64,000 bases of DNA from Candidatus Ornithobacterium hominis (GTDB taxonomy: Bacteria; Bacteroidota; Bacteroidia; Flavobacteriales; Weeksellaceae). Both the position numbers and the translations under genes were made by a program. The notes beneath the pieces were generated by a model. That model searched no databases and was not told where the DNA came from. It was given only the letters and a program-made list of their open reading frames with translations. The stretch spans positions 1,579,001 through 1,643,000 of the forward strand of contig NZ_OX579588.1 of NCBI RefSeq assembly GCF_951229915.1, written 5' to 3'. Shown here piece after piece: positions 19,201-27,389 of the stretch (position 1 is the first letter of the stretch; each line of letters begins with the position of its first letter).

Positions 19201-19382
19201 ACTTTCCCTGCTACACTAAATTCGCCATTTTCATTGGTGAATGTAGAAACGCCTGTTTCTTCCACTTTTACTTCAGCATCGGGCACTGGGCCTACGTTAT
19301 CTGAAACAACTCCAGTTACCTGCGCATAGCTGAAAACCATTAGCAACAACATGACTGCTGCCATCAATTTTTTTGTCCTCAT
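16233..19382 (-). CDS. SusC/RagA-family TonB-dependent transporter (pair 1)
   Basis: The 1049-aa outer-membrane transporter has a signal peptide ending SYAQ, a short carboxypeptidase-D-like regulatory domain (residues about 22-90) and a linker VVVAFGKQKKENLTGAVSV. The plug follows, with the LIDGVEG, SVLKDAASSALYGSRAPFGVILVTTKKG signature, then a 22-strand barrel. The final residue is Phe (ISTGISITF), the usual assembly signal. It forms the pair with the following susD. The regulatory domain is shorter than typical and is shared with susC2 (GPxxxAE, KVGxxL, NPITL), so the two are paralogues. Confidence 0.94.
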   Translation of the reverse strand: MRTKKLMAAVMLLLMVFSYAQVTGVVSDNVGPVPDAEVKVEETGVSTFTNENGEFSVAGKVGNHLVITNPITLNVKTITVNKLDVGTINLESEINLEVVVAFGKQKKENLTGAVSVIDGDALAQRPVQNAVQALQGQVAGMNFSIGNGGGELNNAPNFNIRGSGTIGSGSTGSPLVLIDGVEGNLARLNPNDIENISVLKDAASSALYGSRAPFGVILVTTKKGAEGRIIVNYKGDLRFNSPLLQPKMIDSERFAYYMNDAARAAGGNPVFSPETIKKIIAHKNGSLKEETEWIPNTNSWAAYTNGFSNRNWFKEFYRDWTQSQEHNLSVRGGSQKVNFYLSANWLGMEGLLRFNTDTYDRYSFNGKFSAQLKDWLKLDYNARFQRRIFGKPGYDTGLFYHNIARRWPTMPMYDNNGNYVFGNEIEHLLNNRSEDENDELLQQLNLMITPAKNWNIHANLSYKTSYDFNHTYFLPIYSYDSLGNPTPVNYQSNGMGQGESRVYEYAYKANFFSPNIYTDYTKSFGLHNTKFMLGFQSELNKYRTLSAWRKDLLDFNVPTLNTTAGKDMNVSGQFQHWATAGFFGRINYDYDNKYLLELSLRYDGSSRFLRDKRWNWFPAVSAGWNMANEDFWANSDSWLRTINTFKIRGSYGELGNQATNSWYPFFLTMPLGNLNGNWLLNGERTNTAGTPGMVSSLLTWERVRDWNIGLDLGAFNNKLSATFELFKRTTFDMVGPAPQLPGVLGTNPPRINNTDMLSKGFELSLSWNDKIGQDFTYGLRGTLTDNRQKILKYPNELKRINDYYEGRYFGDIWGYVTHGMAKTDEEMKDWLAKVNQNRLGSDWKAGDIMYEDLNGDGEISGGKGILGDTGDRKIIGNNSPRYQFGLNLYANYKGFDVSAFFQGVGKRDLSVDGPYFNGANNNQWQAAAFEQHLDYFRPENTTSPFGPNVDAYFPRVNANGGKNFYTQTRWLQDASYIRLKNLQIGYTLPQQLMDKIGFSKVRIYFSGENLMTWTKLIDIFDPETTGGSWGNGKIYPLSKTISTGISITF

Positions 19383-19511
19383 TCTCTACTTATTTTTCTC
19401 ATTTAAACTTCTATTAAACTAACTTTTTTTGCATTTTTTTTCTTTCCCTTAATTGTTAATGATTAATCAATGAGCATTAAAGTTATATTAATTTTTAGTT
19501 TTAAAAAAATT

Positions 19512-19560
19512 GAAAAGGCTTAAAAAAATCATATTTTATTTTTTAAGGCTTAAAAAATTT
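19512..19560 (+). repeat. 49-bp direct repeat, right of susCD1
   Basis: The partner of 14148-19196-type copy at 14148-14196, 43/49 identical. Its last 22 bases are a full palindromic AAGSCTT repeat (19539-19560). Confidence 0.65.
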
Positions 19561-19606
19561 ATTTATAGACCTGAATTTGATTATATTTCCCTCAGAAAAT
19601 GATAGG

Positions 19607-19631
19607 AAATTTTAAGGCTTAAAAAATTTTT
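19607..19631. repeat. Palindromic AAGSCTT repeat, copy 4
   Basis: AAGGCTT version in the 324-bp gene-free stretch between the BACON gene and susC1. That stretch otherwise holds two more copies within 19513-19560, the BACON-side terminator and the susC1 upstream region. Confidence 0.75.
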
Positions 19632-19650
19632 CAAACCTGCTTTTTAAATC

Positions 19651-19684
19651 AAAAAAGCGCCTTTGAGATCCAAAAGCGCTTTTT
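19651..19684 (-). terminator. Terminator of the susC2-BACON operon
   Basis: AAAAAAGCGC and GCGCTTTTT pair 23 bp past the BACON gene stop; the minus-strand side continues into a T run. Confidence 0.75.
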
Positions 19685-19706
19685 AGTTAAAAGATTAAGA
19701 ATTCCT

Positions 19707-20408
19707 TTATTTCACCAAAGTTTTAGTGCTTTCATTTTGAGAAGATGAGGTCTCGGCAGAAACGATTCCTGTAGAAATATTATTGGGTATATAACGCTCT
19801 TGATTGATTGTAATTTCTCTTTCTATCATAGAATAATCTCCATTTCCTACAACTGTAATCTTAGCTGTTCTTGCTTCTTGCATATTTCTATATTGATCTA
19901 CCACATATTTATATTTCGTCTGTTGTGAATCAATATTTTCTTTTTCTAGCAAACGAATCCACTCCAAGCTATCGGCTAAATTCACTGTATAGTCAATAAT
20001 GGAATTAATCGTAAATTCTATTGTTTCCCCTGCTGCAGAAACAGTGAACGCCTGCGTGTTAACTGACAGTGCATTGTTTGCACTAGTTTGATTGATGGTA
20101 ATCGCCTGCATTTCATTTCCTGCATAGACTCTCACTATTGAAGTTCTATTATCGTTATTATTCAAATGAGGTGAAATTTTTAACTTTAGCCCCGCTGTTG
20201 TTTTCTCACCTCGCACCCAGTCATTATCCTCATTCTGAATACTATAATACCAGTCAGAAATGTTTGTAGCCACTTTTATAACTGTTTCACCACCATTGGG
20301 TAGGTAAGAAATATTTTTTTGATCTAAAGTCAATGTCGGGGTCACTAAATCATCACCGCACGAAATGATAAGCAATGAAAATATGGACAATAAGAGTAAT
20401 TTTTTCAT
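19707..20408 (-). CDS. BACON-domain lipoprotein
   Basis: The 233-aa lipoprotein has a lipoprotein signal (LLIISC, Cys17) and two BACON-type immunoglobulin-like repeats. The first has the motif ...ISDWYYSIQNEDNDWV and ends AITINQTS; the second runs from residue about 114 to EITINQERY. BACON domains occur on surface glycan- or mucin-binding proteins in Bacteroidetes and are thought to position a binding or catalytic partner. It is the last gene of the susC2 operon, 3 bp after the discoidin gene. No catalytic domain is attached. It is probably an accessory surface binding protein. Confidence 0.85.
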   Translation of the reverse strand: MKKLLLLSIFSLLIISCGDDLVTPTLTLDQKNISYLPNGGETVIKVATNISDWYYSIQNEDNDWVRGEKTTAGLKLKISPHLNNNDNRTSIVRVYAGNEMQAITINQTSANNALSVNTQAFTVSAAGETIEFTINSIIDYTVNLADSLEWIRLLEKENIDSQQTKYKYVVDQYRNMQEARTAKITVVGNGDYSMIEREITINQERYIPNNISTGIVSAETSSSQNESTKTLVK

Positions 20409-20411
20409 AAT

Positions 20412-21281
20412 TTAAGCTTCTGGGTCATTAATTTGTAATTCTACATTCGTCATTCCAAATTCACTAAATACGAAGAACTTTCGTCCATCTGCTGTTTTAG
20501 TTATATTATAGCGAATTTTCTGAAACGGTTTTTTAACATAAATAACGCCTGATGTGTATCGTGCGAATCTTCCTCCTGGGTTTAATCCCGTAGTTACTTC
20601 TTTAATATCTTCCCATTCATTACCATCATTAGAACCTTGAATATTAATTTTTGTTGGGTAATTATTCCCATTGCTTCGGGTTCCAAATGTGAAAATAAAG
20701 GCTTTTTCAATGGGCGTTGCTAAATCTACTTGAAAGTAGTGTACATCTGGGCTTGTGCCACTCCAAGCACTATGGAAGTATGTTGCATTATTCCCATCCA
20801 ATGTATTTGCTAGGTTACCTTCTCTTGATTCTGGGGCGTTTGTGCTCAATTGGTCTGCAGTCAGATTAATTGCATGCTGAATGAATATCGTATCAGTAAA
20901 CGCTCTACCCGATTGTGCAGTGAATTTAAAGACTTCTCCTCCCTTGTGATTGGCATTGAAAGGTTGAAGTGTAAATTCATAGTCACCAAATTTCTGCAAC
21001 GTGCCTGGTATCAGTATAGAATCTGCTAATTTACTTGCATTCCTATTCATTTGTTTACCAGTCTTATGGTCAAAATAAGAGACTTTTACATATTCATATT
21101 TTGAATTCTCTTTCTTGTCCCAATATAAAACGATTTGACCAGGTTTCGGCTTTGATGTAATATTCGTAATTCCGCCAGGTGCACTCGCTGAATATTCTTT
21201 CATATAAATCGACTCATCTTCTTGGCAAGACGCAAAGAAAATCATCGAAAATAATAGTATTAAAATTCTATAATTATTCAT
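20412..21281 (-). CDS. Surface lipoprotein with fibronectin-like and discoidin (F5/8 type C) domains
   Basis: The 289-aa lipoprotein has its lipobox at FFASC (Cys19). Residues about 35-125 form a DUF4998/DUF4959-like fibronectin fold (KPGQIVLYWDKKENSKYEYVKVSYFD). The C-terminal half is a discoidin/F5-8 type C domain with LDGNNATYFHSAW, HYFQVDLATPIEKAF and IQGSNDGNEWEDIKEV. Such modules bind carbohydrates. It lies between susD2 and the BACON gene with 3-12 bp gaps, so it is co-expressed with the susC2D2 transporter and probably helps capture its ligand. Confidence 0.85.
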   Translation of the reverse strand: MNNYRILILLFSMIFFASCQEDESIYMKEYSASAPGGITNITSKPKPGQIVLYWDKKENSKYEYVKVSYFDHKTGKQMNRNASKLADSILIPGTLQKFGDYEFTLQPFNANHKGGEVFKFTAQSGRAFTDTIFIQHAINLTADQLSTNAPESREGNLANTLDGNNATYFHSAWSGTSPDVHYFQVDLATPIEKAFIFTFGTRSNGNNYPTKINIQGSNDGNEWEDIKEVTTGLNPGGRFARYTSGVIYVKKPFQKIRYNITKTADGRKFFVFSEFGMTNVELQINDPEA

Positions 21282-21293
21282 AATATTTATTTT

Positions 21294-23180
21294 TTAATAG
21301 CCTGGGTTTTGGACTAAATTTGGATTTTTTTGTACTTCCCCAAAAGGAATTGGTAATAAATAATGTGTTGGTGTTGTAAAATTTCTAATAATCCCTGTCA
21401 ATTTTGTTTTTCTTGAGAAACTAGAAATTGTTGTTCCGTCAACGTTCATTCCTTCTGGAACTTTATTAAATAAATCACCTGCTAGCAACCATCTTCTCAT
21501 ATCCCAAAAATTTTGGTGCTCTAGGTACAATTCTATCATTCTTTCTTGGCGTACAATTTCTCTTAACTTGTCCTGAGTCAAAGCTACACCGATGCTACCC
21601 CAAGCTTGTTCTAGCGTTGGGATACCTGCTCTTTCTCTAATTTTGTTGATGTAAATTTTTGCCTGATCTAAATTATTGGTTTCCACACAAGCTTCTGCAT
21701 AATTTAAGTACAATTCGCCTAGTCTCACCACGGCCCAAGGATATTCAATATGCCCTGAACCGCTTTCGCTGGCTGTGTTCCCTGGGTGAACTCCTTTTTT
21801 ACTCAAGAAACCTGATGGTGAATAGTTGTTTGTTCTTCCATGGCGACCTGCATTATCATTACTTGTGAAGAAAGTTACTATTTTCTTATTATCAATACCT
21901 CTTTTATATTCGGGTAAATAAGCCCATTTTTCATTTGCCTGTGTTGTTTGACCTTGCGCTTCATAATATCCTCCGTGGAAATCAATCCATGCGTAATATC
22001 TTGGCTCTCGGCGTAAATTCATCAAAGAAGTTTCACCTTCACCATTGATGTCTCCCGTAGGGAATGTCACTACATCAAATCTATTATTAAACTCAAAGTT
22101 AGGGTCTTGGTCTATCGGCAACCCGTTTTCTGTATAGAATCGATCTAGCATTGCTAAAGTTGGTGCGATTCCGTTCCAGGTTCTACCTGTCCAGAAAGGT
22201 CTTGATTTATTTTGTAAACTATAGCGCCCCTCAGCTCTTGCATCTATCCAAATAGCTTCTTTGGAGTTTTTATCTACGGCATTAAACCTCAATGCTCTTT
22301 GTGTTTGGTCTGCGGGTTCAGGTAAATTAGGGAAGTTTCTAGAATCATCAGAAATATACAATCTAATACCTGCAGCTTCTGCTTCTTGAATTGCTTTCAA
22401 ATTAGCTTCTCTCGCCAACTCCCATTTTTGGATACTATAGTTTAAATTCATTAACTTTTCTCCATCTTTATTTTCAAAGTTAGAATAGAATTTACTGTTT
22501 CCATTGAATAGAGGTGAAGCTGCATATAAAAGTAATCTACCTTTTATGGCACTCGCCGCTACATTGGTGGCTAAACCTTTTCTGATATCAGTTCTGTCTG
22601 TAGGTAAATTCACCGCAGCTTCATCAAATTTTGCTGCAATAAAGTCTACACATTCGTCAAAAGGTCTTCTCCCTAAGTAATCTTGCGGCGGAGTCAATAT
22701 ACTAGGTTCTTCTTTCACCAAAATAATGGGACCATAAGATCTTAAAAGTAAAAAGTGATAATACCCAATCAAGAAATTAGCTTGCGCAATGTAATCTTTC
22801 TTGGTATCTTCATCCAGTTGTGGTACAGAATTAATGTTATTGATGAGTCTATAACATTGTTTGATTCCACCAAATAATGTGTCCCAATAGGAAATCACTG
22901 GGTTGTTTGCTGTGAAATTCCCTTGTGGAAATCTAGCAAAAATTTCATGTTCAAAAGCGGTAACTACCTCATCTCCTGTAAACCAGTCTAAAGAGCTTGC
23001 TCCCAATCTTGGGTTGGGGATATAAGAGTAGCATGAATACAGAAAACGTTCTGCTGCTCTTGGGTTTGCAAAAGCCTCTGCTTCTGTGGCAATTTCATCA
23101 GGAGCTACATCTAAATAATCTGTACAAGAATTACTTAACATTATTGCTAAAAAAGCTATTAATATTTTAATTTTTTTCAT
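21294..23180 (-). CDS. SusD/RagB-family outer-membrane nutrient-binding lipoprotein (pair 2)
   Basis: A 628-aa SusD-like lipoprotein with lipobox SNSC (Cys19) followed by TDYLDVAPDE. The TPR-rich core includes AAERFLYSCYSYIP, IAQANFLIGYYHFLLLRSYGPI and the C-terminal REIVRQERMIELYLEHQNFWDMRRW signature. It lies 6 bp downstream of susC2. Substrate unknown: no glycoside hydrolase, peptidase or regulator is encoded in the operon. Confidence 0.93.
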   Translation of the reverse strand: MKKIKILIAFLAIMLSNSCTDYLDVAPDEIATEAEAFANPRAAERFLYSCYSYIPNPRLGASSLDWFTGDEVVTAFEHEIFARFPQGNFTANNPVISYWDTLFGGIKQCYRLINNINSVPQLDEDTKKDYIAQANFLIGYYHFLLLRSYGPIILVKEEPSILTPPQDYLGRRPFDECVDFIAAKFDEAAVNLPTDRTDIRKGLATNVAASAIKGRLLLYAASPLFNGNSKFYSNFENKDGEKLMNLNYSIQKWELAREANLKAIQEAEAAGIRLYISDDSRNFPNLPEPADQTQRALRFNAVDKNSKEAIWIDARAEGRYSLQNKSRPFWTGRTWNGIAPTLAMLDRFYTENGLPIDQDPNFEFNNRFDVVTFPTGDINGEGETSLMNLRREPRYYAWIDFHGGYYEAQGQTTQANEKWAYLPEYKRGIDNKKIVTFFTSNDNAGRHGRTNNYSPSGFLSKKGVHPGNTASESGSGHIEYPWAVVRLGELYLNYAEACVETNNLDQAKIYINKIRERAGIPTLEQAWGSIGVALTQDKLREIVRQERMIELYLEHQNFWDMRRWLLAGDLFNKVPEGMNVDGTTISSFSRKTKLTGIIRNFTTPTHYLLPIPFGEVQKNPNLVQNPGY

Positions 23181-23186
23181 GATTTT

Positions 23187-26100
23187 TTAATTAATTGTCA
23201 TTTTAAATCCTGCATTAAAAGTTCTTTGAGTAGGGTATCGCAATCCATTACCACCTCCTTGCTCAGGATCCCATAGTTTAAATTTAGAAAAAGTTAATAG
23301 GTTTACGCCACTTATATAGAATCGCATATTTTTATAAGTATATCCTATTTCTGCATTTTTTAATTTTAAGAAAGCTCCATTTCTTAACCAATAGCTAGAA
23401 ACTACCGTGTTATTAGCATGGTCATTCTTAGTCAATCTTGGGTGAGCAGCAGTCACGTCTTGATTTGTTGGACTCCAGTGAGAGTCTGCAATCCATTGCA
23501 ATACATTGTCTCTTGCATTGGTACCAAATGGTGAAATGTTATTTACAGCTAATGATGTATGTGCTACGCCTTGGAAGTATAAACCAAAATCCCATTTTTT
23601 GTACTGAACATTAGGCCCAAATCCATAAATAATTTCTGGAACGGTGGGATACCCCATATACACTCTATCATTTGAGTCAATCTGCCCATCAGCAACGCCA
23701 TGGATATTTGGAATATCTTTGTATTTAATATCACCAGGCGCTACATTCCCACTAATCAACTGTTTTGCACGATTGTTCACTTCTGCCCAATCATAGAACA
23801 GACCTTCTGCCACGTAACCTAAGTGTGTATACAAACTTCTGCCTACGTTTTTCAAGTTAGGATATTCTTGAAAACTAGGCTCATCATATTTCAAAATTTC
23901 ATTAGTTACATAAGTGAAGCTTCCTTGAAAGTCTACTCTCAAATTTCTATTAAAATTTTTGGTATAATTAACCGAGGCTTCAAACCCTTTATTTTTAACC
24001 TCAGCTGTATTCCCATAAACTATTGTACTTGATGTTCCTAAATAGTTGGCTATTGTCCCACGACGTTGGAAGATGTTTCTTCTAATTTCTTGGAAAATAT
24101 CAAAATTTAAACTTAAGCTATTGAATAGCCTAGATTCTAAACCTATATCGATTTTTTCTCCTACTTCCCAAGTCAAATTATTATTTTGGAAACGGTCGTA
24201 AGATGGACCTGTCAAATGATAATTTTGGTCTATCCCTGTTGTAAATCCTCTATTGTACAAATTAATATTTGCCAAGTATAAGAATCGGTCTCCACCGATT
24301 TGGTCATTTCCTACAAGCCCCCAAGAGGCTCTAACTTTTAAATCTTGTATAACATTTTTTAATGACGCAAAATAATCTTCTTGGCTTAAGTTATACCCCA
24401 AAGCAACAGATGGAAAGAAGCCCCAACGTTTACCAGGAGCAAAGTTCTCTGAACCGTTATAACCTGCATTGACCTCTATCAAATATTTTTGGTCATAATT
24501 ATAATTAATACGTCCTGCTACACCTTGCTTTCTTCTAGGTAATGAATTTACTAAAACTCCATAAGATGTTGAAGCGCCTAAGTTGTTTAAGTTAAATTCA
24601 TCTTGGTTATAAATCAAAGCTACATCAAAATTATGCACACTATTAAAGCTTCTGTTATAATTCAAAATCCCTTGCATATACAACCTTCTATCTCCACTTG
24701 TGCCACTAGTAGAGTTTAAAACAATATTGCTTTCTGTTCCTAATAAGCCTAAAGAATAATCATATCCTCCATTTGGTAATTTAGAAAAAGAAGTTAACCT
24801 GAAGGTGTTATACGGCGCCACACGATTAGCCGTTGTGCTAGACCAGTTTTTGAACGTTGCTAAAGCATTAAAGCTCAATCCTTTTACCAAAAAATCAAAT
24901 TTTTGATTAAACTCCAAAGTCGCAATTACCATGCTAGAAAATGAGTCACTATAACCACTCACTAAACTGGCCAAAGGGTTATATGGGGCAACGTTACTTC
25001 CAGAAAAAGCTCCCCATCTCACGTAGGACACAACACTATCTTTTGGGAACATAATAGGGAAATCTACTGGGTTTGCTCTAATCGCATATTGAAACAAATC
25101 ATTTGAACTTACCGACGGTCTTCTGCTATTTGTCAATTGAGTATTCAATCTTAATGAAATTTTTGAATAATTACTCAAATGCGCATTAATATTATTTTGG
25201 AATGAAAATTTGTGAATATTAATATTATTATCAAAAGAGAAAAAGTCTGTACTTCGTCCTCTCATCATCCCTGTCTCATGATTATAAGTACCACTCATGA
25301 AGTAATCCAACTTCTTGCCTCCCCCACGAATATTGAAGTTCACTTTTTGATTATGTGATGAATTTTTAAACAACTCTTTATACCAATTTATATCAGGATA
25401 TATATAGGGGTCTAGCCCTTTTATCGTACCATTGATTTGATCTTCTGTAAATCTCGCAACACCAGAACTCAAGTTATCAGAAGCTTCATTAAATAACCTC
25501 ATATACTCCGCTCCCGAAACCATTTTGGGAATGGATGTAGGCGTGTTCACATAACTCTCTAAGCGGAAATTTATTTTTGGCTTATCTAAATTTGCACCAG
25601 ATTTGGTGGTAATTATCATCACACCATTTGCACCACGCGTACCATAGAGAGCTGTAGCCGTTGCATCTTTCAATACAGAAAAACTTTCAATCACATCAGG
25701 ATCTATTGAATTCAAATCTCCTGATGAAACCTGAACTCCATCCAATATAATCAAAGGCGAACTTACTCCACTAATCGTTGAAATACCTCTAATGTAAAAA
25801 TCTGAAGCATTTCGCCCTGGCTCACCAGATCTTTGGTATGCAATCACGCCCGAAACTCTACCCGCAAAGCTATTAGATAGATTTGCACTCGGGACTCTTA
25901 AATCCTCTGGCTTAATAGAGGTAATTGAACCAACCACACTTTCTTTCTTTTGCGTACCAAAACTCGTCACTACTTCTAGCTGAACCTCATTGGTGACAAT
26001 GTTAATCTCACCCATATTCAACTGAAGAACATCCACTGTGACTTCGCTCAAAGTAATCGGGTTTACTACCTTCAGCTTATCACCTACCTTACCATCTATC

Positions 26101-26270
26101 AAAAACGTACCGTCTTCGTTAGACAACACTTTCTTCTCTGTATTCAATACAGAAATCTCAGCACCTTCAATGGGGCCTAAATCGTCCACCACCGTACCTG
26201 TAATTTGCGCAGATAATGCTGCCAATGCCATAAGCAACATTATACTCCATAAACTTTTCAATAAAGACAT
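23187..26270 (-). CDS. SusC/RagA-family TonB-dependent transporter (pair 2)
   Basis: A 1027-aa transporter, first gene of a four-gene operon (susC2-susD2-discoidin-BACON). It has a signal peptide ending LSAQ, a short regulatory domain (ITGTVVDDLGPIEGAEISV) and the SusC plug signature (SVLKDATATALYGTRGANGVMIITTKSG), followed by the barrel. The last residues TFNAGFKMTIN lack the terminal aromatic found in susC1. The N-terminal architecture matches susC1, indicating divergence from a common ancestor. Confidence 0.93.
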   Translation of the reverse strand: MSLLKSLWSIMLLMALAALSAQITGTVVDDLGPIEGAEISVLNTEKKVLSNEDGTFLIDGKVGDKLKVVNPITLSEVTVDVLQLNMGEINIVTNEVQLEVVTSFGTQKKESVVGSITSIKPEDLRVPSANLSNSFAGRVSGVIAYQRSGEPGRNASDFYIRGISTISGVSSPLIILDGVQVSSGDLNSIDPDVIESFSVLKDATATALYGTRGANGVMIITTKSGANLDKPKINFRLESYVNTPTSIPKMVSGAEYMRLFNEASDNLSSGVARFTEDQINGTIKGLDPYIYPDINWYKELFKNSSHNQKVNFNIRGGGKKLDYFMSGTYNHETGMMRGRSTDFFSFDNNINIHKFSFQNNINAHLSNYSKISLRLNTQLTNSRRPSVSSNDLFQYAIRANPVDFPIMFPKDSVVSYVRWGAFSGSNVAPYNPLASLVSGYSDSFSSMVIATLEFNQKFDFLVKGLSFNALATFKNWSSTTANRVAPYNTFRLTSFSKLPNGGYDYSLGLLGTESNIVLNSTSGTSGDRRLYMQGILNYNRSFNSVHNFDVALIYNQDEFNLNNLGASTSYGVLVNSLPRRKQGVAGRINYNYDQKYLIEVNAGYNGSENFAPGKRWGFFPSVALGYNLSQEDYFASLKNVIQDLKVRASWGLVGNDQIGGDRFLYLANINLYNRGFTTGIDQNYHLTGPSYDRFQNNNLTWEVGEKIDIGLESRLFNSLSLNFDIFQEIRRNIFQRRGTIANYLGTSSTIVYGNTAEVKNKGFEASVNYTKNFNRNLRVDFQGSFTYVTNEILKYDEPSFQEYPNLKNVGRSLYTHLGYVAEGLFYDWAEVNNRAKQLISGNVAPGDIKYKDIPNIHGVADGQIDSNDRVYMGYPTVPEIIYGFGPNVQYKKWDFGLYFQGVAHTSLAVNNISPFGTNARDNVLQWIADSHWSPTNQDVTAAHPRLTKNDHANNTVVSSYWLRNGAFLKLKNAEIGYTYKNMRFYISGVNLLTFSKFKLWDPEQGGGNGLRYPTQRTFNAGFKMTIN

Positions 26271-26517
26271 ATACCTATGTGTTTTTTAATTTATATAAAT
26301 TTAACACAAATTTCATTAAACACAATTAATCTTAACCTAATTTTAATCATGTATTAATAAATAAATTATTGAAAAATCAAATAAATAACAGATAAACGAT
26401 ATTTAATTAAAATAAATCAATTTACAATCCTATGTTTTGTATATATCCTAATAATTAATTTAAATAATAAAGAAAAACATAAAATAAATTTTACCTTAAT
26501 TTAAAATCATTCCAAAT

Positions 26518-26546
26518 AAAAAGATCAAGATTTCTCTTGACCTTTT
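26518..26546 (-). terminator. Terminator downstream of the zinc-ribbon-like gene
   Basis: AAAAGATCAAGA and TCTTGACCTTTT form a stem with a TTTC loop. It lies in the 335-bp gap between the gene ending at 26606 and susC2 start. The rest of that gap is AT-rich (susC2 upstream region, no promoter I would defend). Confidence 0.65.
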
Positions 26547-26570
26547 CATTTTTTCAATTAAATAAATCCT

Positions 26571-26597
26571 AAAATTTTTAAAGCCTTATAAAATTTT
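26571..26597. repeat. Palindromic AAGSCTT repeat, copy 5
   Basis: AAGCCTT version with an A-to-T change in the right arm (CTTATAAAATTTT). A second degenerate copy (26605-26625) overlaps the end of the next gene. Confidence 0.7.
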
Positions 26598-26605
26598 GTG
26601 TTTTC

Positions 26606-27385
26606 TTAAGCCTTTAAATTTTTTTTCATAATTTCTCGTTGCTCATCTGCCAACTCACTATCTACCAAGATTCTCCCACTATGCTCATCCAAAATGATTT
26701 TCTTTCTCATCGCAATTTCCATCTGCCGCTGTGGCGGAATAGTGAAAAACGAACCTGCCGAAGCTCCTCTCTCTACGGGGACCACAGCCAAGCCATTCTT
26801 CACAGAATTTCTAATTTTTTTATAAGCCTTCAAAAGTTTTGGCTCAATTTCCTTACCGTATTTTTCTGCAAGCTCTGTCAATTTCTGTTCTTCTTTCTCG
26901 GTATCTTTCACAATATCCTCTAGCTCTTGTTTTTTATGCTCCAGATGAGAAGTATAAGATTCAATTTTCTCATTCAGTTCAGCCAAACTTTCTTTTTTAT
27001 GTTCGATTTTAGCCTTAGCTTCCTTGATTCTTTTCTCGCTCAACTTGATTTCCAGCTCTTGGTACTCCACCTCTTTAGACAAAGCCTCAAACTCTCTGTT
27101 GTTTCTTACATTATCCTGCTGCTTGGTATATTTTTCCATCAAAGCTTCAGAAGTTTTTATAGCTTCTTTCTTTTCTTTAATGTCTTTATTCAAGTCATCA
27201 ATTTCTTTCTCAATCTTTTCCACACGAGCGCCCATCCCAGCAATCTCATCATCCAAATCCTGAACTTCCAAAGGCAATTCACCTCTTGTATTTCTGATTT
27301 GGTCTAATCTGGAATCGATTAATTGCAGATTATATAAAGACCTTAATTTCTCTTCTACCGTTGGCTCTAAATTTTTATCACTCAT
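26606..27385 (-). CDS. Coiled-coil protein of the C4 zinc-ribbon (DUF164) family, lacking the cysteines
   Basis: The 259-aa protein is mostly a long coiled coil (residues about 15-185, rich in E and K). Its end aligns by eye with the family zinc-ribbon tail (SFFTIPPQRQMEIAMRKKII, GRILVD). The four cysteines expected for zinc are replaced: GASAGSFF where CxxCF is usual, and DEHSGR where CExCGR is usual. The family is linked to RNA or ribosome functions but is poorly defined. It lies 4 bp downstream of the Nif3 gene, a pairing common in Bacteroidetes. The last codons (Lys-Ala-stop) are within a palindromic repeat. Confidence 0.85.
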   Translation of the reverse strand: MSDKNLEPTVEEKLRSLYNLQLIDSRLDQIRNTRGELPLEVQDLDDEIAGMGARVEKIEKEIDDLNKDIKEKKEAIKTSEALMEKYTKQQDNVRNNREFEALSKEVEYQELEIKLSEKRIKEAKAKIEHKKESLAELNEKIESYTSHLEHKKQELEDIVKDTEKEEQKLTELAEKYGKEIEPKLLKAYKKIRNSVKNGLAVVPVERGASAGSFFTIPPQRQMEIAMRKKIILDEHSGRILVDSELADEQREIMKKNLKA

Positions 27386-27389
27386 AAGA

